Shown piece after piece: positions 22,975 through 34,286 of a stretch of 64,000 nt of DNA. This DNA comes from Gigaspora rosea (taxonomy: Eukaryota; Glomeromycota; Glomeromycetes; Diversisporales; Gigasporaceae): the NCBI GenBank assembly GCA_003550325.1, contig QKWP01000269.1, positions 255,138-319,137 on the forward strand, in the 5' to 3' direction. The notes under the pieces were generated by a model that made no database searches, was not told the DNA's origin, and saw nothing but the letters and a program-made list of their open reading frames with translations. The position numbers and the translations under genes were made by a program. Every line of letters starts with the position of its first letter. Positions within the stretch are counted from its first letter, which is position 1.

Positions 22975-23650
22975 ACTTCTTGGGAGTTCGTATCTCAAGC
23001 CATGCAGCTGCCTCTACTATATTGGGTAAGTATCTTAAACTTGCATGCTACCACAACTAGCCAGGTTCCTGCAACTTTGGGGCCCAGAATTTAATATTCT
23101 GAATTTGGTAATGTGCAAAAGACTATACTTCCCTCTATGGTGACGAGGTAACCAGCATGTTTTGCAAATGTTTCCAGTACTAGATATAGTTGGATAGCAT
23201 CATAAGGCTTAGGAAAACCCTGTTACTACTACATGCACTTGTATCAGCTATACTTGCATTAGTGGTTCCTGCTCCTCTTAGCATCAAAGACTTCCATATG
23301 GGTATGCCAGAGCCCGTTAGGTTTTGATACATACACACCTTCATGCTTCTATCTCTTACTGGCTAGTGAGTTCCATCTGCCCTTATAGGTTTATTCTAAT
23401 CTCTAGTACTCCTATCCAACCTTCCTTCCAACCTTATACCAATCCCTCTCAAACTACCAAACCAGTTAGCTCAGAAGGATTGGTTGACCCGGCTTTATGT
23501 GCTTGATGGACTCCCTTTCCTTGGTACCTAATTCTGAAATATAGATCCTTTTTCTTTGGTATGACTTCGGAGGCCAGGTTGGTGCTTCCTCTTGCCATAG
23601 AGATTTTTCTGTCCAGTCTATAGTCTCTAGTCAAAATTTCAGTTTTCTAT
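22975..23650 (-). pseudogene. Decayed coding stretch, possibly a FAR1/MULE-type N-terminus
   Basis: GC is higher than in the surroundings. On the minus strand near 23100-23220 one frame reads GFPKPYDAIQLYLVLETFAK then HAGYLVTIEGS, and after a frame change KFRILNSGPQSCRNLA. A pattern of FAK-x-x-GY...RS/GS...C...RN resembles the FAR1-type DNA-binding domain found ahead of Mutator-like transposases. The resemblance is by eye and the sequence is full of stops, so other origins are quite possible. Confidence 0.25.
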
Positions 23651-23828
23651 AGTACCGTTAAAAAATCTTCCTTACATCCTTGCTTGGGATTTGCCAAATA
23701 GGTTTTAATTGTTCCAGTCCCTTGAATTTGTCTGTATAACTTACATAACTGCACTGATGCTCCCATTTAAGATGTGGTACCAAGGTTACAGGTAATATAT
23801 CTAACTAATTAATGAACAAATATTTCTA

Positions 23829-24472
23829 TCCCTTAGATTGTAACACAGGCAAATTTGCCTGCGTCTTTTAAAATTTTTAATAAAATTTTAAATATTGATT
23901 TTAGCCATATCTTTTCTAAGTAAAAAATATTCTTTAAGTTTTGTTTTAGTAACTTTGTTATAAAATTTTTTTAAAATCATTAGAAAACTTTAAGATAATA
24001 AATGTTTAAAGTTCTTGTATTGGCATTTTTACTATTAAAATTTTTCTTTAGATTTTTTCAAATTTTATATGTTCCCGTCTATAAAAAAAATCTTTACTTC
24101 TAATACAAGACTTAATTTTTACAAGTAAATCATTAAAGTTGCAATAATGAATGTTGTCATCCTTTATATAAACTACAATATTGTCTTAAGAACTATAGTT
24201 CTAAAACTAAAACTAAATAAGATCGCAGAAAAATTGTAATAAAATTTTTTAAAAAAATTTTTTCTTAAAATTATCTATTTTCAGCTTATATGTAACTATA
24301 ATTTATTTTCTTATAATATAAAAACTAATTTTGCAAAAAAGTAATCCTTATTTTCAAATATAATTGTACAAAGTTTTATTTAATTATTTTAGTATTTTAA
24401 AAAAGTAAATCAGAGCTAAAAAAGTGCAAAAACGCAGGCAAATTTGCCTGTGTTCTACTACAATCTAAGGGA
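23829..24472. mobile_element. TA-flanked MITE, copy 2
   Basis: Ends are TCCCTTAGATTGTAACACAG and the inverse of TCCCTTAGATTGTAGTAGAA. TA lies on both sides (23827-23828 and 24473-24474). Subterminal palindromes GCAAATTTGC occur at both ends. The interior matches copy 1 at 526-1182 in reverse orientation. It is 644 bp and non-coding. Confidence 0.8.
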
Positions 24473-24494
24473 TAACACAGACCTATTTTTCAAT

Positions 24495-24573
24495 TCGTCT
24501 TCAGTGGGATTTGAACTCTAAACCCATTACTTGGGGGTGACAACCAGACAGCTTTTCTATGTTACTATACCCT
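24495..24573 (-). tRNA. tRNA-like relic (Asp-GTC-like) or tRNA-derived SINE head
   Basis: On the minus strand the segment reads GGTATAGTAACATAGAAAA, then CTGTCTGGTTGTCAC, then GAGTTCAAATCCC and ends GAAGACGA. That is the order D-arm/A-box, anticodon loop TTGTCAC (anticodon GTC), and B-box. The T-stem and anticodon stem do not pair well and no matching 5' acceptor strand is seen. I read it as a tRNA pseudogene or SINE head, not as a working tRNA. Confidence 0.35.
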
Positions 24574-25291
24574 TAAATTTAAATTAATATAATTGCTTAA
24601 AAATAAAAGATATTTAAAAAATTTATTGAAAGTTTAATATTTTTTTTAACTTTCTGGCTTATAGCTTTCAGGGCACATTTTTGGTGCACTTTTTATTTTA
24701 TTTGTATTAGTCATAAGTACCCAGAGAGCCCTCTATATCTTTTTATTACATGATCTCTATAGGCCGTCTATACATTCCTAATTCCATACTCAGTTTTTTC
24801 AAATCATCCTATTCTTACCATGCTTGTCTGGTAGTATTATTGGCTACTGATGCAATTTGATTCTTCTAAAAATTTTCATTCTGGGAAGGGACAGAATTAC
24901 TCTGCTTTCCTTCCAACTCTTTATAAAGAAATTCAATGTAATTGTCTCTTATAGTAGTCCTATACTACAGAGCACTCAGTATTTTACTTTCTATTCTAAC
25001 TTTCTTGAAGTTTTTTCAGTTATCCTTCTGTTTCGGATGAGAGCAGATTTTCCTAAGCCCAGATTTTGCAGTCCCTTTCTTTATTAAATTGGTACAATAT
25101 ACTTCTAGATTGTTATTTACAACTGAAGGTTTTTAACTGGAACTGTTCTAATTTTCTTACAACTGGAATTTTACCAGAAATATCCAACCTGTATTTCGAC
25201 TAGATTTTCACTAGAGGTATTCTTTGTATCTTATGAACTTTCTATATATATTTTTAATGTAGCTGAGCTGCCAATTGTGGTTCTAGTATCC
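24574..25291. other. Spacer, no feature recognised
   Basis: Moderately AT-rich DNA. A short open frame near 24857-25087 has no recognisable product and no splice context. Confidence 0.4.
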
Positions 25292-25394
25292 TGATTTTAC
25301 AACGCTAAGCAATAATTTATCTAGCTTGCAAGTACTGTATTTGGACTAACAGACTAGTAGCTTTGAAATGTTCTCTGAAGTACTAATCATTTGA
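25292..25394. repeat. Dispersed repeat, copy 1 (pair at 31733-31850)
   Basis: Shares CTGATTTTACAACGCTAAGC, then AATAATT, and later CTGTATTTGGACTA with 31733-31850. Neither copy shows clear termini. Confidence 0.65.
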
Positions 25395-26559
25395 GCAAAA
25401 ATTTTTGATGGAAATGTCGTGATTATTAAAATTTAGTGATATACATAATGTTTTATAAATGATTTATAAATATTATGCGGCTTCATGATCAGTTTTCATA
25501 AGCAATTTACAACTAAGAAAAGCAATTAAATATAATGATGATTTATAATTATTATGTGGTTTTATAAAAGGTTTCATAAACGATTCATAAGCGGATTATA
25601 GCTAAGGATAAAAATTGATCAATCAAATGCAATCGAACAATTCAATTTTACTAGAAATCAAGCAATATCAATTCTATTTTATCAGAGATCATATTATATC
25701 ACATAAATGATTGGAATATAGTGAATGTTATAAAATATTTTTATTAATTTTTATTAATCACCAAATCAAACAAATTTGACTGTATGTATTAGCTATTTGA
25801 CCAAAAAATTACTTCACATGTAAATGACCCAAATGACCTAATGGCCCAAATGACTTGGTCACTTACGCAATGAATTGGTCATTTAAATTTTGAGAAATGG
25901 CCAGGTCATTTACCATCACTTGAGATGTCGGTGAAGTAATATTCGGTGAAATAATACGTATCCATATTTATAATAGGCAGTTTAATTGATTGATTAGTGG
26001 TTTACACCCGGTCTAATTCATAGTGAAAATCAGTTAATGTATTCTATTAAAGTCAGCCGCATAACTTAAACTAAGATTTCAGTATCCAAAATTGAACCTA
26101 ATTTAGGTTAATGTTTTTGGATTTTGAACCTAGATTAGGACCAGTTGAAGCAGGAGCCGGATAATGGAATTCAGTAAAATTTATGTTAATAATTGTAGAT
26201 TACAAAAACTAAATTTTCGCAAAGATTTTAATTCTAAATAATTATTACATCAACAAAATTTGTATATTCATAATATATCATTAGAATGTAATACAAAAAA
26301 TATTAAGACTTAATTATTTAAGGCATACTTTTTTATTGAGTAGCTTTTATATGGATCAAGACGCAGATAAATAGTGATGAACAAAATTTGCAGAAAATAG
26401 GAAAGTCTATTATTTGTCTAATAATGGACAATATGTAAGTTTTTAAATTAAGTATCATATACTTTACTAAAACTTAAAAAAAAGTATATATGTTTTTATA
26501 ATAAAATAATAATATTTTGAAAATATAATAAATATGCTTTTATATAAAAAAATATTTTA
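25395..26559. other. AT-rich spacer
   Basis: Contains a short tandem duplication of about 82 bp (GATTTATAAATATTATGCGG near 25460 and GATTTATAATTATTATGTGG near 25540). Inverse AAATGACC motifs at 25825-25915 end in ACCATCACT and may be a small decayed MITE. No gene was seen. Confidence 0.4.
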
Positions 26560-26985
26560 ATAATGTTTTTATAATATATTAATAATATAATAAAAATTTT
26601 AAAAATAAAATAAAAATTTAAATCTGTTTCAAAAATATTATAAAATTATTATAAAAACATTATTATTATATTTTAAAAATAGTTTAAAATAAGCTTTTTA
26701 AAAATGTTTTTAAAACATTATTTTAATATTATCAAAATTATTATAAAAACATTATTATTATTATTTAAAAATAACTTAAAATAAACTTTTAAAAATGTTT
26801 TTAATACATTATTAAAAATATTGTAAAAATATTATTATTATATTTTAAAAAAAAATTTAAATAATTTTTTTAAAATATTTTTAATACATTATTTTAATAT
26901 TATTAAAAATATTATAAAAACATTATTATTATATTTTAAAAATATATTAAAATAAGTTTTTTAAAAATATTTTTTAAACCAAAAT
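26560..26985. repeat. AT-only tandem repeat, period about 92 bp
   Basis: A phrase like ATAAAAACATTATTATTATA followed by TTTTAAAAATA recurs near 26637, 26729, 26820 and 26913, giving four units. There is almost no G or C. Confidence 0.65.
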
Positions 26986-27716
26986 TATTTTTAAAAAATG
27001 CTTATATCTCGTAATTTTGCTTATGAAACCATCCTTCGTATTTTAACAAAAAATCTTTTTTGCAAGATTTTGGGGTAAACACATTTGTCTAAATCATTAT
27101 ATTATTGATTTGTTTTATTTATATTATATTTAATATTATAAAATATATTATAATATAATATATTTATATAATATAAATATTTATATTATACTATAAATAT
27201 GAAATTTATTTAGTTGTAAGGATATCGAATTTCGAATTCATAGAAAATTGTAATAAAATTCGAATATTTGTAAATAAAAATCGTTACCTAGTGATTTCTA
27301 AAAACCATTCATTCGTTATAATCACATACTGCTTACCCGTAACAAAACTATACGCCTTACCTTGCCAAATCTCTTTTGCCTCACTTTAAGTTTTGTTGTG
27401 TGGTTGGTTTTGTGTGTTGTTGTCTTTTTTTGGTTGTGATGATCTGGCCCATTTCGATCTGCCTTCAACAGTATAAATGCGACAAAGAGCGGATTTTTGG
27501 GTTACAGGTATCAATTTTTATCAAGAATTTTTATTTTATTTATTTTATTCGATATTCCATATTCGATGCCTTTACAACTTGGGCGAAATGCCACCCTATT
27601 TATAGAAAGATGAAAAGAAGAAAAAAGAAAGAAAAAGAAAAAAAAACTCTATTGCACTCGTCATCTCCTATCGCGCCATTTTTCAAAATTTAGTGCAAGT
27701 CACTTTTTTTATGCGA
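26986..27716. other. Spacer, no gene supported
   Basis: AT-rich, then GT-biased near 27390-27470. The open frame 27376-27693 is low-complexity with a Lys-rich end, and I do not accept it as a gene. Confidence 0.4.
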
Positions 27717-27719
27717 TTA

Positions 27720-27868
27720 GGGCAGTGTCATTAATCACCTGATTATTTTTTATCAGAGGCCTACCCCTCCCTCTTTCTTAATATATAAATAGTCAGGTTC
27801 TTATATATAATTTCAACTTTTTTTACCCCTCTCCCCCCTAAAAAATCACCTGATTTTTGTTACTCCCC
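27720..27868. mobile_element. Harbinger-like MITE, GGGCAGTG family
   Basis: Ends are GGGCAGTGTCATTAATCACC and the inverse of GGGGAGTAACAAAAATCAGG, with TTA on both sides (27717-27719 and 27869-27871). C-rich tracts CCCCTCCCTC and CCCCTCTCCCCCC lie inside. It is 149 bp and non-coding. The terminus is a variant of those at 6447 and 15886. Confidence 0.7.
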
Positions 27869-27871
27869 TTA

Positions 27872-28522
27872 TGATGACATACTGTCACCGCCACAAACAA
27901 TTTTACCCAATTTTGACCTTTTTATTTGTTTGTCCTAAGCAACAAACATCACGTAGTTGCTTCTTTGGGCTTTACTCGGTCTGGCGGGCTAAGCTTTCCA
28001 CGGGTTCATTTCGTACAACTCATCTTTTTTCTTTGTTACCAAGGTCTTGTGGTGCCCGTTCCCGTCTTCTGACCTTGAATCGTTTATGACTCTTTAATGT
28101 CTTTGTTCCATTCTTCTTGCAATTCTTGAGGCTTTTTGGGGCTGGTTTGGTCCGTATTCTTCTGGGGCTGTTACGAGGCTTGTTTGTGTTTTTTTATCGC
28201 GATCACGTGGATCACGGGATCTTCGGTTTACAGTAGTAATAAAGTTTCATTACAAGCTAATGAATTCATACACACATACAAATACATACAAATCCTGTAA
28301 GCTTTTTGAAGTTGGTTCTGAATTTCAACATCATTGCATCATAATTTCTGATAAAATATCCGATAAAATATAGGCTTTATTTATTAAATATATCAAAAAA
28401 TAAATTTGTGTAATCATCGGATCAAATACAGTATGAAACGGAAATATTATTAACACTCTTAAACAGCTCTCTTAGAATTGTGAAACATATGGAACTAATC
28501 AAGTGCATAATCTACTCAGGAC
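27872..28522. other. Spacer, no feature recognised
   Basis: 27880-28230 is GC-richer than its surroundings and may be an old coding or element fragment, but no frame gives a recognisable protein. The rest is AT-rich. Confidence 0.35.
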
Positions 28523-28530
28523 AGTTTAAC

Positions 28531-28724
28531 TAGTGATGTGCCATTTATATGATACCTGAAAATTTTTAGCGTACAGTACGTACAGTACGTACAGTACGTA
28601 TTGTACGTATAGTTCTTTTCTGGCATCTGATTGGCTGGAACAAGTGATCGGCAAAAATTTTAGCGTACAGTACGTACAGTACGTACAGTACAGTACGTAT
28701 AGTACTGTACGCGGCACATCACTA
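28531..28724. mobile_element. hAT-like MITE with GTACAGTACGTAC arrays
   Basis: A perfect 8-bp duplication AGTTTAAC flanks it (28523-28530 and 28725-28732). The left end is TAGTGATGTGCCATTT and the right end is the inverse of TAGTGATGTGCCGC. Two blocks of self-complementary CAGTACGTACAGTACGTA repeats surround a core with CTGATTGGCTGGAACAAG. It is 194 bp and non-coding. It defines the family at 34259-35770 and 47830-48806. Confidence 0.85.
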
Positions 28725-28732
28725 AGTTTAAC

Positions 28733-30925
28733 GGTTGAATGAGAGAGCAGATAAATAATATAGACAATAGTGTCAATTTAAACTCAAACCGTGCACGAAA
28801 AGGGTGATATAAATAGCAATGGGATATGAAGAAATTCTAATATGCGATTCGTAAAGACTTAGTGAAAGGTAAATCACTATATCACGACAATATATCGAAA
28901 ATGCTGATGCTGGTGATGCTAATATAGGGTTATCAATAAGTTGATATCATAAGAAATGATAAGAAGACGCTATTCGAGTGGATGATAAATGATATGTCTA
29001 AATTGATTGTATCAGGTGATATTTATGCTGATTCGACACAGGAGGTTTAGGACTCCGGGAAAATGATTAGGAGGGAACAACTTGTTTTAAAATAACTGAC
29101 TGACACTGACAATGCTAAAGAAAGTGGTATTCTCAATAAAATATCTAAACTAAAAAAACTTTACTAGGAGCAAAGGGTAGACAGACTCTAAGTCACGTGA
29201 ATAATTCGTTACACGGAATTCGAGTTATAATAAACCAGTACGAAGTTACAAGTAAATTCAGTCCGTCAAATTGATTCTCGCAAAGGTGATAAATTAATAT
29301 TAAAGTCAAATTCAAAAAATAAGTAATTTCTTTCTATTATGTTATTATTTTTTGAAAGTGGATGTGAACTTATTTTGACTTTATTGAACTTGAAGGTCTT
29401 ATATACATTTTAAAATATTCGCAGCAGTTTCAGCGAATTCACTGTAATTGCTACGAATTCGCGGTGGTTTCAACGTTTTCAATGTTGGTATCACGCATTC
29501 GTTGTTATTACCGCGTTTCGCTGTATTTACCGCGTACAGTATAATTAATTAAAGAATTTTTCTAAATAAACATGGAGTGTTTGATTTGCAAATCCGTGTA
29601 ACATGTCAATCGAACCAATTTTTACAACGAAAAAATAAACCCTTGCTTATGGTTAGGGTAAGGGTGTGTTTGGGATTGGGGCGAGAGTTAGTTTATACCA
29701 AAATTTCTCAAGGAATTTTTTTGTTAGAAGCCAAAAGGTGGTTTCATAATCAAAATTTTGCGATATCAGTTGGTTTTTACATTACCCGTGTACATACATC
29801 CCGTGTACAAATAGAAATTCTCTTAATTAAAATATATTTATTGGGGAAAAATTAATAATAACGGTATTACTTCTAAACGAGGTGTGGTAAAAACGAAAAT
29901 ATATACAAAATGAAAAATATAATCTAAACTATAAATGTTATTAATTTATTCGTTACAATAGAGCTCGATTTCCTTTGAATAATATGCAGGATATGAACGT
30001 CTCCGATGAGTCAGGCGATGAAAACTATCGATATTACAGTATTAAAAAAACAAATATTACCAGCTACAGATTCCATGTAATGTAAAAGTAAATTAATTTA
30101 TGCATGAGCTTGTTCATTATCGATTAAATTACTGTTTTCGTATAGACTTTACCCAGAGGTCGTTTATTAAGCTCAATAAGTGATGTCAACTGAGTTTTTA
30201 CATTTCATTGGTCAATTTATTCACCAAAAATTTTGTCAACTATATAATATCTTTGACGAAACATTTTACCAATTTACAGTAAAAACGAGAACTTCTGAAT
30301 TTGGGAATTCTCTGATTGATTAAATAAGATCATGTTCTTGCACCATAATTTATACCTAAAATTTTTCGTTTCATAGTTTTATTAAAAATATACTTGTATA
30401 TCAATATTTACTATAATTTGTGAAAAAAATTAATAAAGATAATTATTAGGTATAATATTATCAGTTATAAAAATCATTAAGTTTATATAAAGCCCATTAA
30501 AGCTTTATTATGAAATATCATTACTTTTGAAAAAATTGGATTTATTAATTCCCTCAAAGTTCTTGTTGGACGCACAGAAACTTTATCCCTTATTAGACGA
30601 AATTGATCACATCAGGCCTTGGATCAGAAATCAAACCGACCGCAAATTAAATTAATTAACATGTTATTATGGTTAATATTAAGGATATAATATATTATAT
30701 TAAAATTTTGCAAAGAATTTTTTTGTTAGAACGCAGAATTTTGAGTTACTACCGTAATCCACTTTTTCCAATGAGAGATACTATTAAGCATCCAAACAAA
30801 ACTTGGGGAGTAATTAGCGCTCCCGAAAAATTTAGGATTTAATGTATCCAAAAATCAGCTTGTCAAAGCAGAACCAACTGTTTACGTTACCAGCTAAATC
30901 AATTTGTCAAGGTTTCATCAATCGT
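28733..30925. other. Long spacer with telomere-like patches
   Basis: Near 29650 lies GGTTAGGGTAAGGG followed by AATTTTTTTGTTAGAAG. A second AATTTTTTTGTTAGAA lies near 30720. The stretch 29420-29530 has several GCGAATTC/ACGCATTC-like motifs. No gene was recognised; the open frame 29577-29855 runs through the repeat and is not believed. Confidence 0.4.
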
Positions 30926-31168
30926 CTAAATTTCGTCAATCGCCAAGGGTTTCTTAGACGAAACCATGATGCACCTTTCGTCGTCGCAAGAATAATTTTG
31001 ACAGGCATAACTAAGTGACGAAAGCACAGGAGGGAAATTATCACGAGAATTTCCAATCTCATGATTACCTAAGTCATTTAAGTCATTTATAACTATTATA
31101 TGAATTCCACGTGGCGATAAGGTAATAGATTTCTGTTGAAACTGGGTGTTAAAGGCTTCAAAATCCAA
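30926..31168 (-). CDS. Unrecognised 80-residue ORF
   Basis: An ATG-started frame of 80 residues with mixed composition (RGIHIIVINDLNDLGNH, SCDDERCIMVSSKKP). It is not low-complexity, unlike most open frames nearby. I recognise no domain, and no neighbouring exon could be joined with confidence. It may be a fragment of a dead gene or chance. Confidence 0.2.
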   Translation of the reverse strand: MDFEAFNTQFQQKSITLSPRGIHIIVINDLNDLGNHEIGNSRDNFPPVLSSLSYACQNYSCDDERCIMVSSKKPLAIDEI

Positions 31169-32092
31169 AAATGGAGCTATTCCTTTGCTGCTTTTCGTAC
31201 CGTATTTTGCAGAATAATAACCCCTGGATATTATAATATATCCCTTTACAATGCTAAGAGATATATACTATGATCGGAGGAGATTACTGTATTAAATGGT
31301 GCTAGAATTGAAATGTTATTGTTATTGTTAATAGCTAAATTAAGTGCAAGTTATATATATATTCATTGGACTATAATATCCAGATATTTCTTCTTCTCAA
31401 TACTGTTTGATCATATTGTAAATGTATAAAATCAATTCGAAACTTCTATGTCGATCTAGTTCAGGCCACATTTGTTTTATGCAGAGTACATAACTAAGTA
31501 CGTACGTATAAGTTTAAGAATGACTATATCTTCCTGCACTATACTCAGAGATGACAGCTGCATATGCCACTATCACCGTGTTATAAACACCCTATATTGA
31601 TCAAGAAAGGCTTAGGATGAAATTGAATTGAGAGTAAATAGATGTAACAATTAACATTTTCATAAATTTCCAATATAGAAATTGGATTAAACTTCGGCCC
31701 TAACACTATAAACAATCGACATAAGTTTATGAACTGATTTTACAACGCTAAGCAATAATTGTTCGCAGGCACTGTACTTGGACTAGTGGCCTTGTCGTAA
31801 GTATGTACTGTATTTGGACTAGTAGTTTTGAGACTGCTCTGAAATAATAATCTAAGCCATTTATACAAACAATCACTATACTGGTAGTATAAATTTGATT
31901 TTTCGACGTTTAAAGTTTTGTTGGGTTTTGCTTTGCTTTAAGCATTAAAATAAAATAAGCCCATTTGTAGCATTCCTAGAATATAAAAATATACATACAG
32001 TATATATATTTTAAATATTTTAATGCTTTTTAAAACTTGTCGAGCTAATTGTTGTACACAATGATATGTTAAGAGTGTTAAGAGGAACAAAA
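31169..32092. other. Upstream region of the FAD oxidase gene
   Basis: Holds the second copy of the dispersed repeat (31733-31850), then an AT-rich stretch with ATATATATTTTAAATATTTTA near 32000 that could include the core promoter. No distinct regulatory site is certain. Confidence 0.4.
31733..31850. repeat. Dispersed repeat, copy 2 (pair at 25292-25394)
   Basis: CTGATTTTACAACGCTAAGC is followed by two versions of ACTGTAYTTGGACTAGT about 45 bp apart. The copy at 25292 has one. Confidence 0.65.
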
Positions 32093-33173
32093 ATGATTTC
32101 ATATTTGCACATTATATATTTTTTTATTGTAACTATTCATGCATTTTCATATCATCTTCCGGTTAGTAAATGTACAGAAGAAGATTCCCTTCGAAAGTGT
32201 CTTGATAAATATCATATTAAAGGGCCTGTACATTTCCGAGATAACTTTGTTGCCTATAATAAAGATCTTAACAAGCAATTCAATGAACGAGTTATTCGTT
32301 TTCCAGTAGCATTTGTTCATCCTATAGATGTATTAGATATTCAAAATACTATTAAATGTGCAATAAAATTAAAATATCCTATTGTTGCAAGATCAGGTGG
32401 ACATTCCTTTGAAGGATATGGGCTTGGTGATAAAGATTGTTATTTAGTTATTGACCTTGTAAACTTGAATAAAATTACCATCAATATAACCTCCCAAACT
32501 GCTGTAATTGGAACAGGAAACGTAATAGATCAATTATATTACAAAGTGAATCAACTAGGATTTGCATTTCCAGCTGGAACTTGTCCTTATGTTGGAGTTG
32601 GTGGACTTATAATGGGTGGTGTAAGCATTATTTGGAAAGTTTATTGAGTATTTTCTAAATTTTACTTATAAAACTATATAATAACTGGGGGTTTTTTTAA
32701 AATAGGGTCTAGGATATCTCAATCGAAAATTCGAACTATCGTCTGATAATATCCTTGATGCACAAATTGTTTTAGCAAATGGGACAGTAGTTTACAATGT
32801 TAAAAACTATCCTGAACTTCTTTGGGCTATTCGAGGTGCAGGAGATGCTGGATATGGTATTGTTACAGATTTAACCCTCAGGATATATCCTATCCAGAAA
32901 GTTGTATCTTCTTTATATTTTGAATATGATTTTGATCAGACTCCATTAGTATTTTTAATAATGAATCAATTAGGGAGTAATCTTCATCAAAATTTAACTC
33001 TAATAATCAATATTGATATTAATTCTAACTCAACCATAGGGTCCGTAATGGGCCGGGTCGGGCCGGGTTTTCATAAGGCCCGTAAAATTATTTCTAAGCC
33101 CGACCCGAACCAAAACCCGGGTTATTTCTCCGTAATAGGAAATAATGTCATGACGGTGTTTTATCTTACTTGA
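32093..33173 (+). CDS. Secreted FAD-linked (berberine-bridge-like) oxidase, truncated by a repeat
   Basis: Exon 1 is 32093-32620, the intron 32621-32705 (GTAAGC...ATAG, 85 bp, phase 0) and exon 2 starts at 32706. I prefer ATG 32093 over 32066 because a signal peptide (MISYLHIIYFFIVTIHAFS) follows directly. The FAD-binding PCMH fold is clear: ARSGGHSFEGYG has the His (residue 104) that in this family carries FAD covalently, and PAGTCPYVGVGG with Cys 164 is the second flavin link; across the intron IMGG+GLGYLNRKF joins correctly. The family oxidises small secreted or cell-wall substrates; the substrate is unknown here. After about 286 residues, at 33037, a repeat family member interrupts the gene and supplies the stop at 33171-33173. 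The C-terminal BBE segment is missing, so the product (about 331 residues) is probably inactive. A paralogue lies inverted at 50718-54031. Confidence 0.75.
32621..32705 (+). other. Spliceosomal intron in the FAD oxidase gene
   Basis: GTAAGC donor and TTTTTAAAATAG acceptor, 85 bp. The homologous intron is kept in the paralogue at 53781-53862 on the minus strand. Joining restores the family motif IMGGGLGYLNRK. Confidence 0.85.
33037..33135. mobile_element. TAGGGTCCRTAAT repeat family, copy in the FAD oxidase gene
   Basis: Starts TAGGGTCCGTAATGGGCC, then GGGTCGGGCCGGG, AAGCCCGACCCG and AAAACCCGGG. The same string of motifs, in AT-richer form, starts at 62699. The paralogue shows that the host sequence was CTCAACC-ATTAATGG, so insertion falls right after CAACCA. 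The right end was not found and the downstream gene half is gone. Confidence 0.6.
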
Positions 33174-33297
33174 ATCAATGAAAAGAATAAGTTTTCTGAA
33201 ACGTTTGTTATTTCCCAAATTACCGTGGAAATATGTTTTGATATCGGTCGACGTCAATAATTTTGTTGAACTGTAAAATAATGGGACCTCCTGAATT

Positions 33298-33800
33298 ATT
33301 AATAATTGTGACGGCTGATGCTGATTTTGGCTGATGTTGAATATCATGTGACAATTTGGTCCGGAAATTGCAGATCGGGAAGATCGGGAAATTTCAAAAC
33401 AAACATTCGTTCTGCCATAAATCGGTTGTAACACAAAAATCTGCATAAGAAACAACCTTTAGTGTTCTAACAAAATGCTTTCCTTGAACAATTTTGCTAA
33501 TACGCCTACTAACATTTGACCATATTGTAATCACTAACCCTAAGATAAGTTCAGTATCATCATCAAAAACCACGTGACCAATGAAAAATTCTTTAAGTTC
33601 ATTTATGTTAGGGTTAGTGACTAGAATTTAGAAGGATAGAAGGTCATGTAGTAAAATTGTTTAGGGAAAATTTTTGTTAGTGCACAAATGACTGTTTGTT
33701 TTGAAATTTCCCGATCTTCCCGATCTGCAATTTCCGGACCAAAAAGTCATGTGATCTTCAGCATCAGCCAAAATCAGCATCAGCCGTCACAATAATTAAG
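33298..33800. mobile_element. Fold-back element, ATTGTGACGGCTGATG ends
   Basis: The left arm begins ATTGTGACGGCTGATGCTGA and runs through GATCGGGAAGATCGGGAAAT; the right arm carries the inverse at about 33695-33800. The inner halves also pair, around a centre near 33570, and contain TTAGGGTTAGTGA in both arms. It is about 500 bp and non-coding. No exact TSD is visible. Confidence 0.7.
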
Positions 33801-34250
33801 AACGATTATTAAATTATTGATCAAAATTATTAACTAAAAGCGAATTAATAATATATGGCGCAGCCAGTTAGTACAGAATATATAAAAAATACTTTTTTTT
33901 TCCTCAAATAATTACTCAGATAATCCCCCGATCACTATACCAAGATCACGGGGGATTAATGAATAAGCGGAACTTCGTTTCCGGTTTCCGCTAATTCCCA
34001 ATGGATCAGGATATTATATGATTACTAATTCCTCCTATTTGCGAACTAAACTTCTAATTTATTAATTCCGTTAATAGTTTATTTAATCCAACGAATTTAT
34101 TAACAATAAATATTAATAATGCATGATTAATTTTTTTTTATTATTATTAACTAAAAACTCAGAGGTCTCATCACTAACTACATCTGATACCATACTATAT
34201 AGGACCTAATTAGATTGCTTTCGAAACCCGGTAATCTAATAATAATGTAT
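33801..34250. other. Spacer with a CCCCCG hairpin
   Basis: TAATCCCCCGATC near 33921 pairs with GATCACGGGGGATTA near 33945. The rest is AT-rich with no gene. Confidence 0.4.
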
Positions 34251-34286
34251 ATCCTACCTAATGATGTGCCACGTACAGTACCATAC

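Noticed and set aside
24495-24573. Functional tRNA-Asp
   Set aside because: The anticodon loop and B-box are visible, but stems do not pair and the 5' acceptor strand is missing.
27376-28089. Two open frames, 105 and 72 residues
   Set aside because: One ends in a poly-Lys tract of simple sequence, the other gives no recognisable protein and lacks splice or promoter context.
28526-28717. Tyr/Cys-rich 63-residue reverse frame
   Set aside because: It is the GTACAGTACGT array of a hAT-like MITE.
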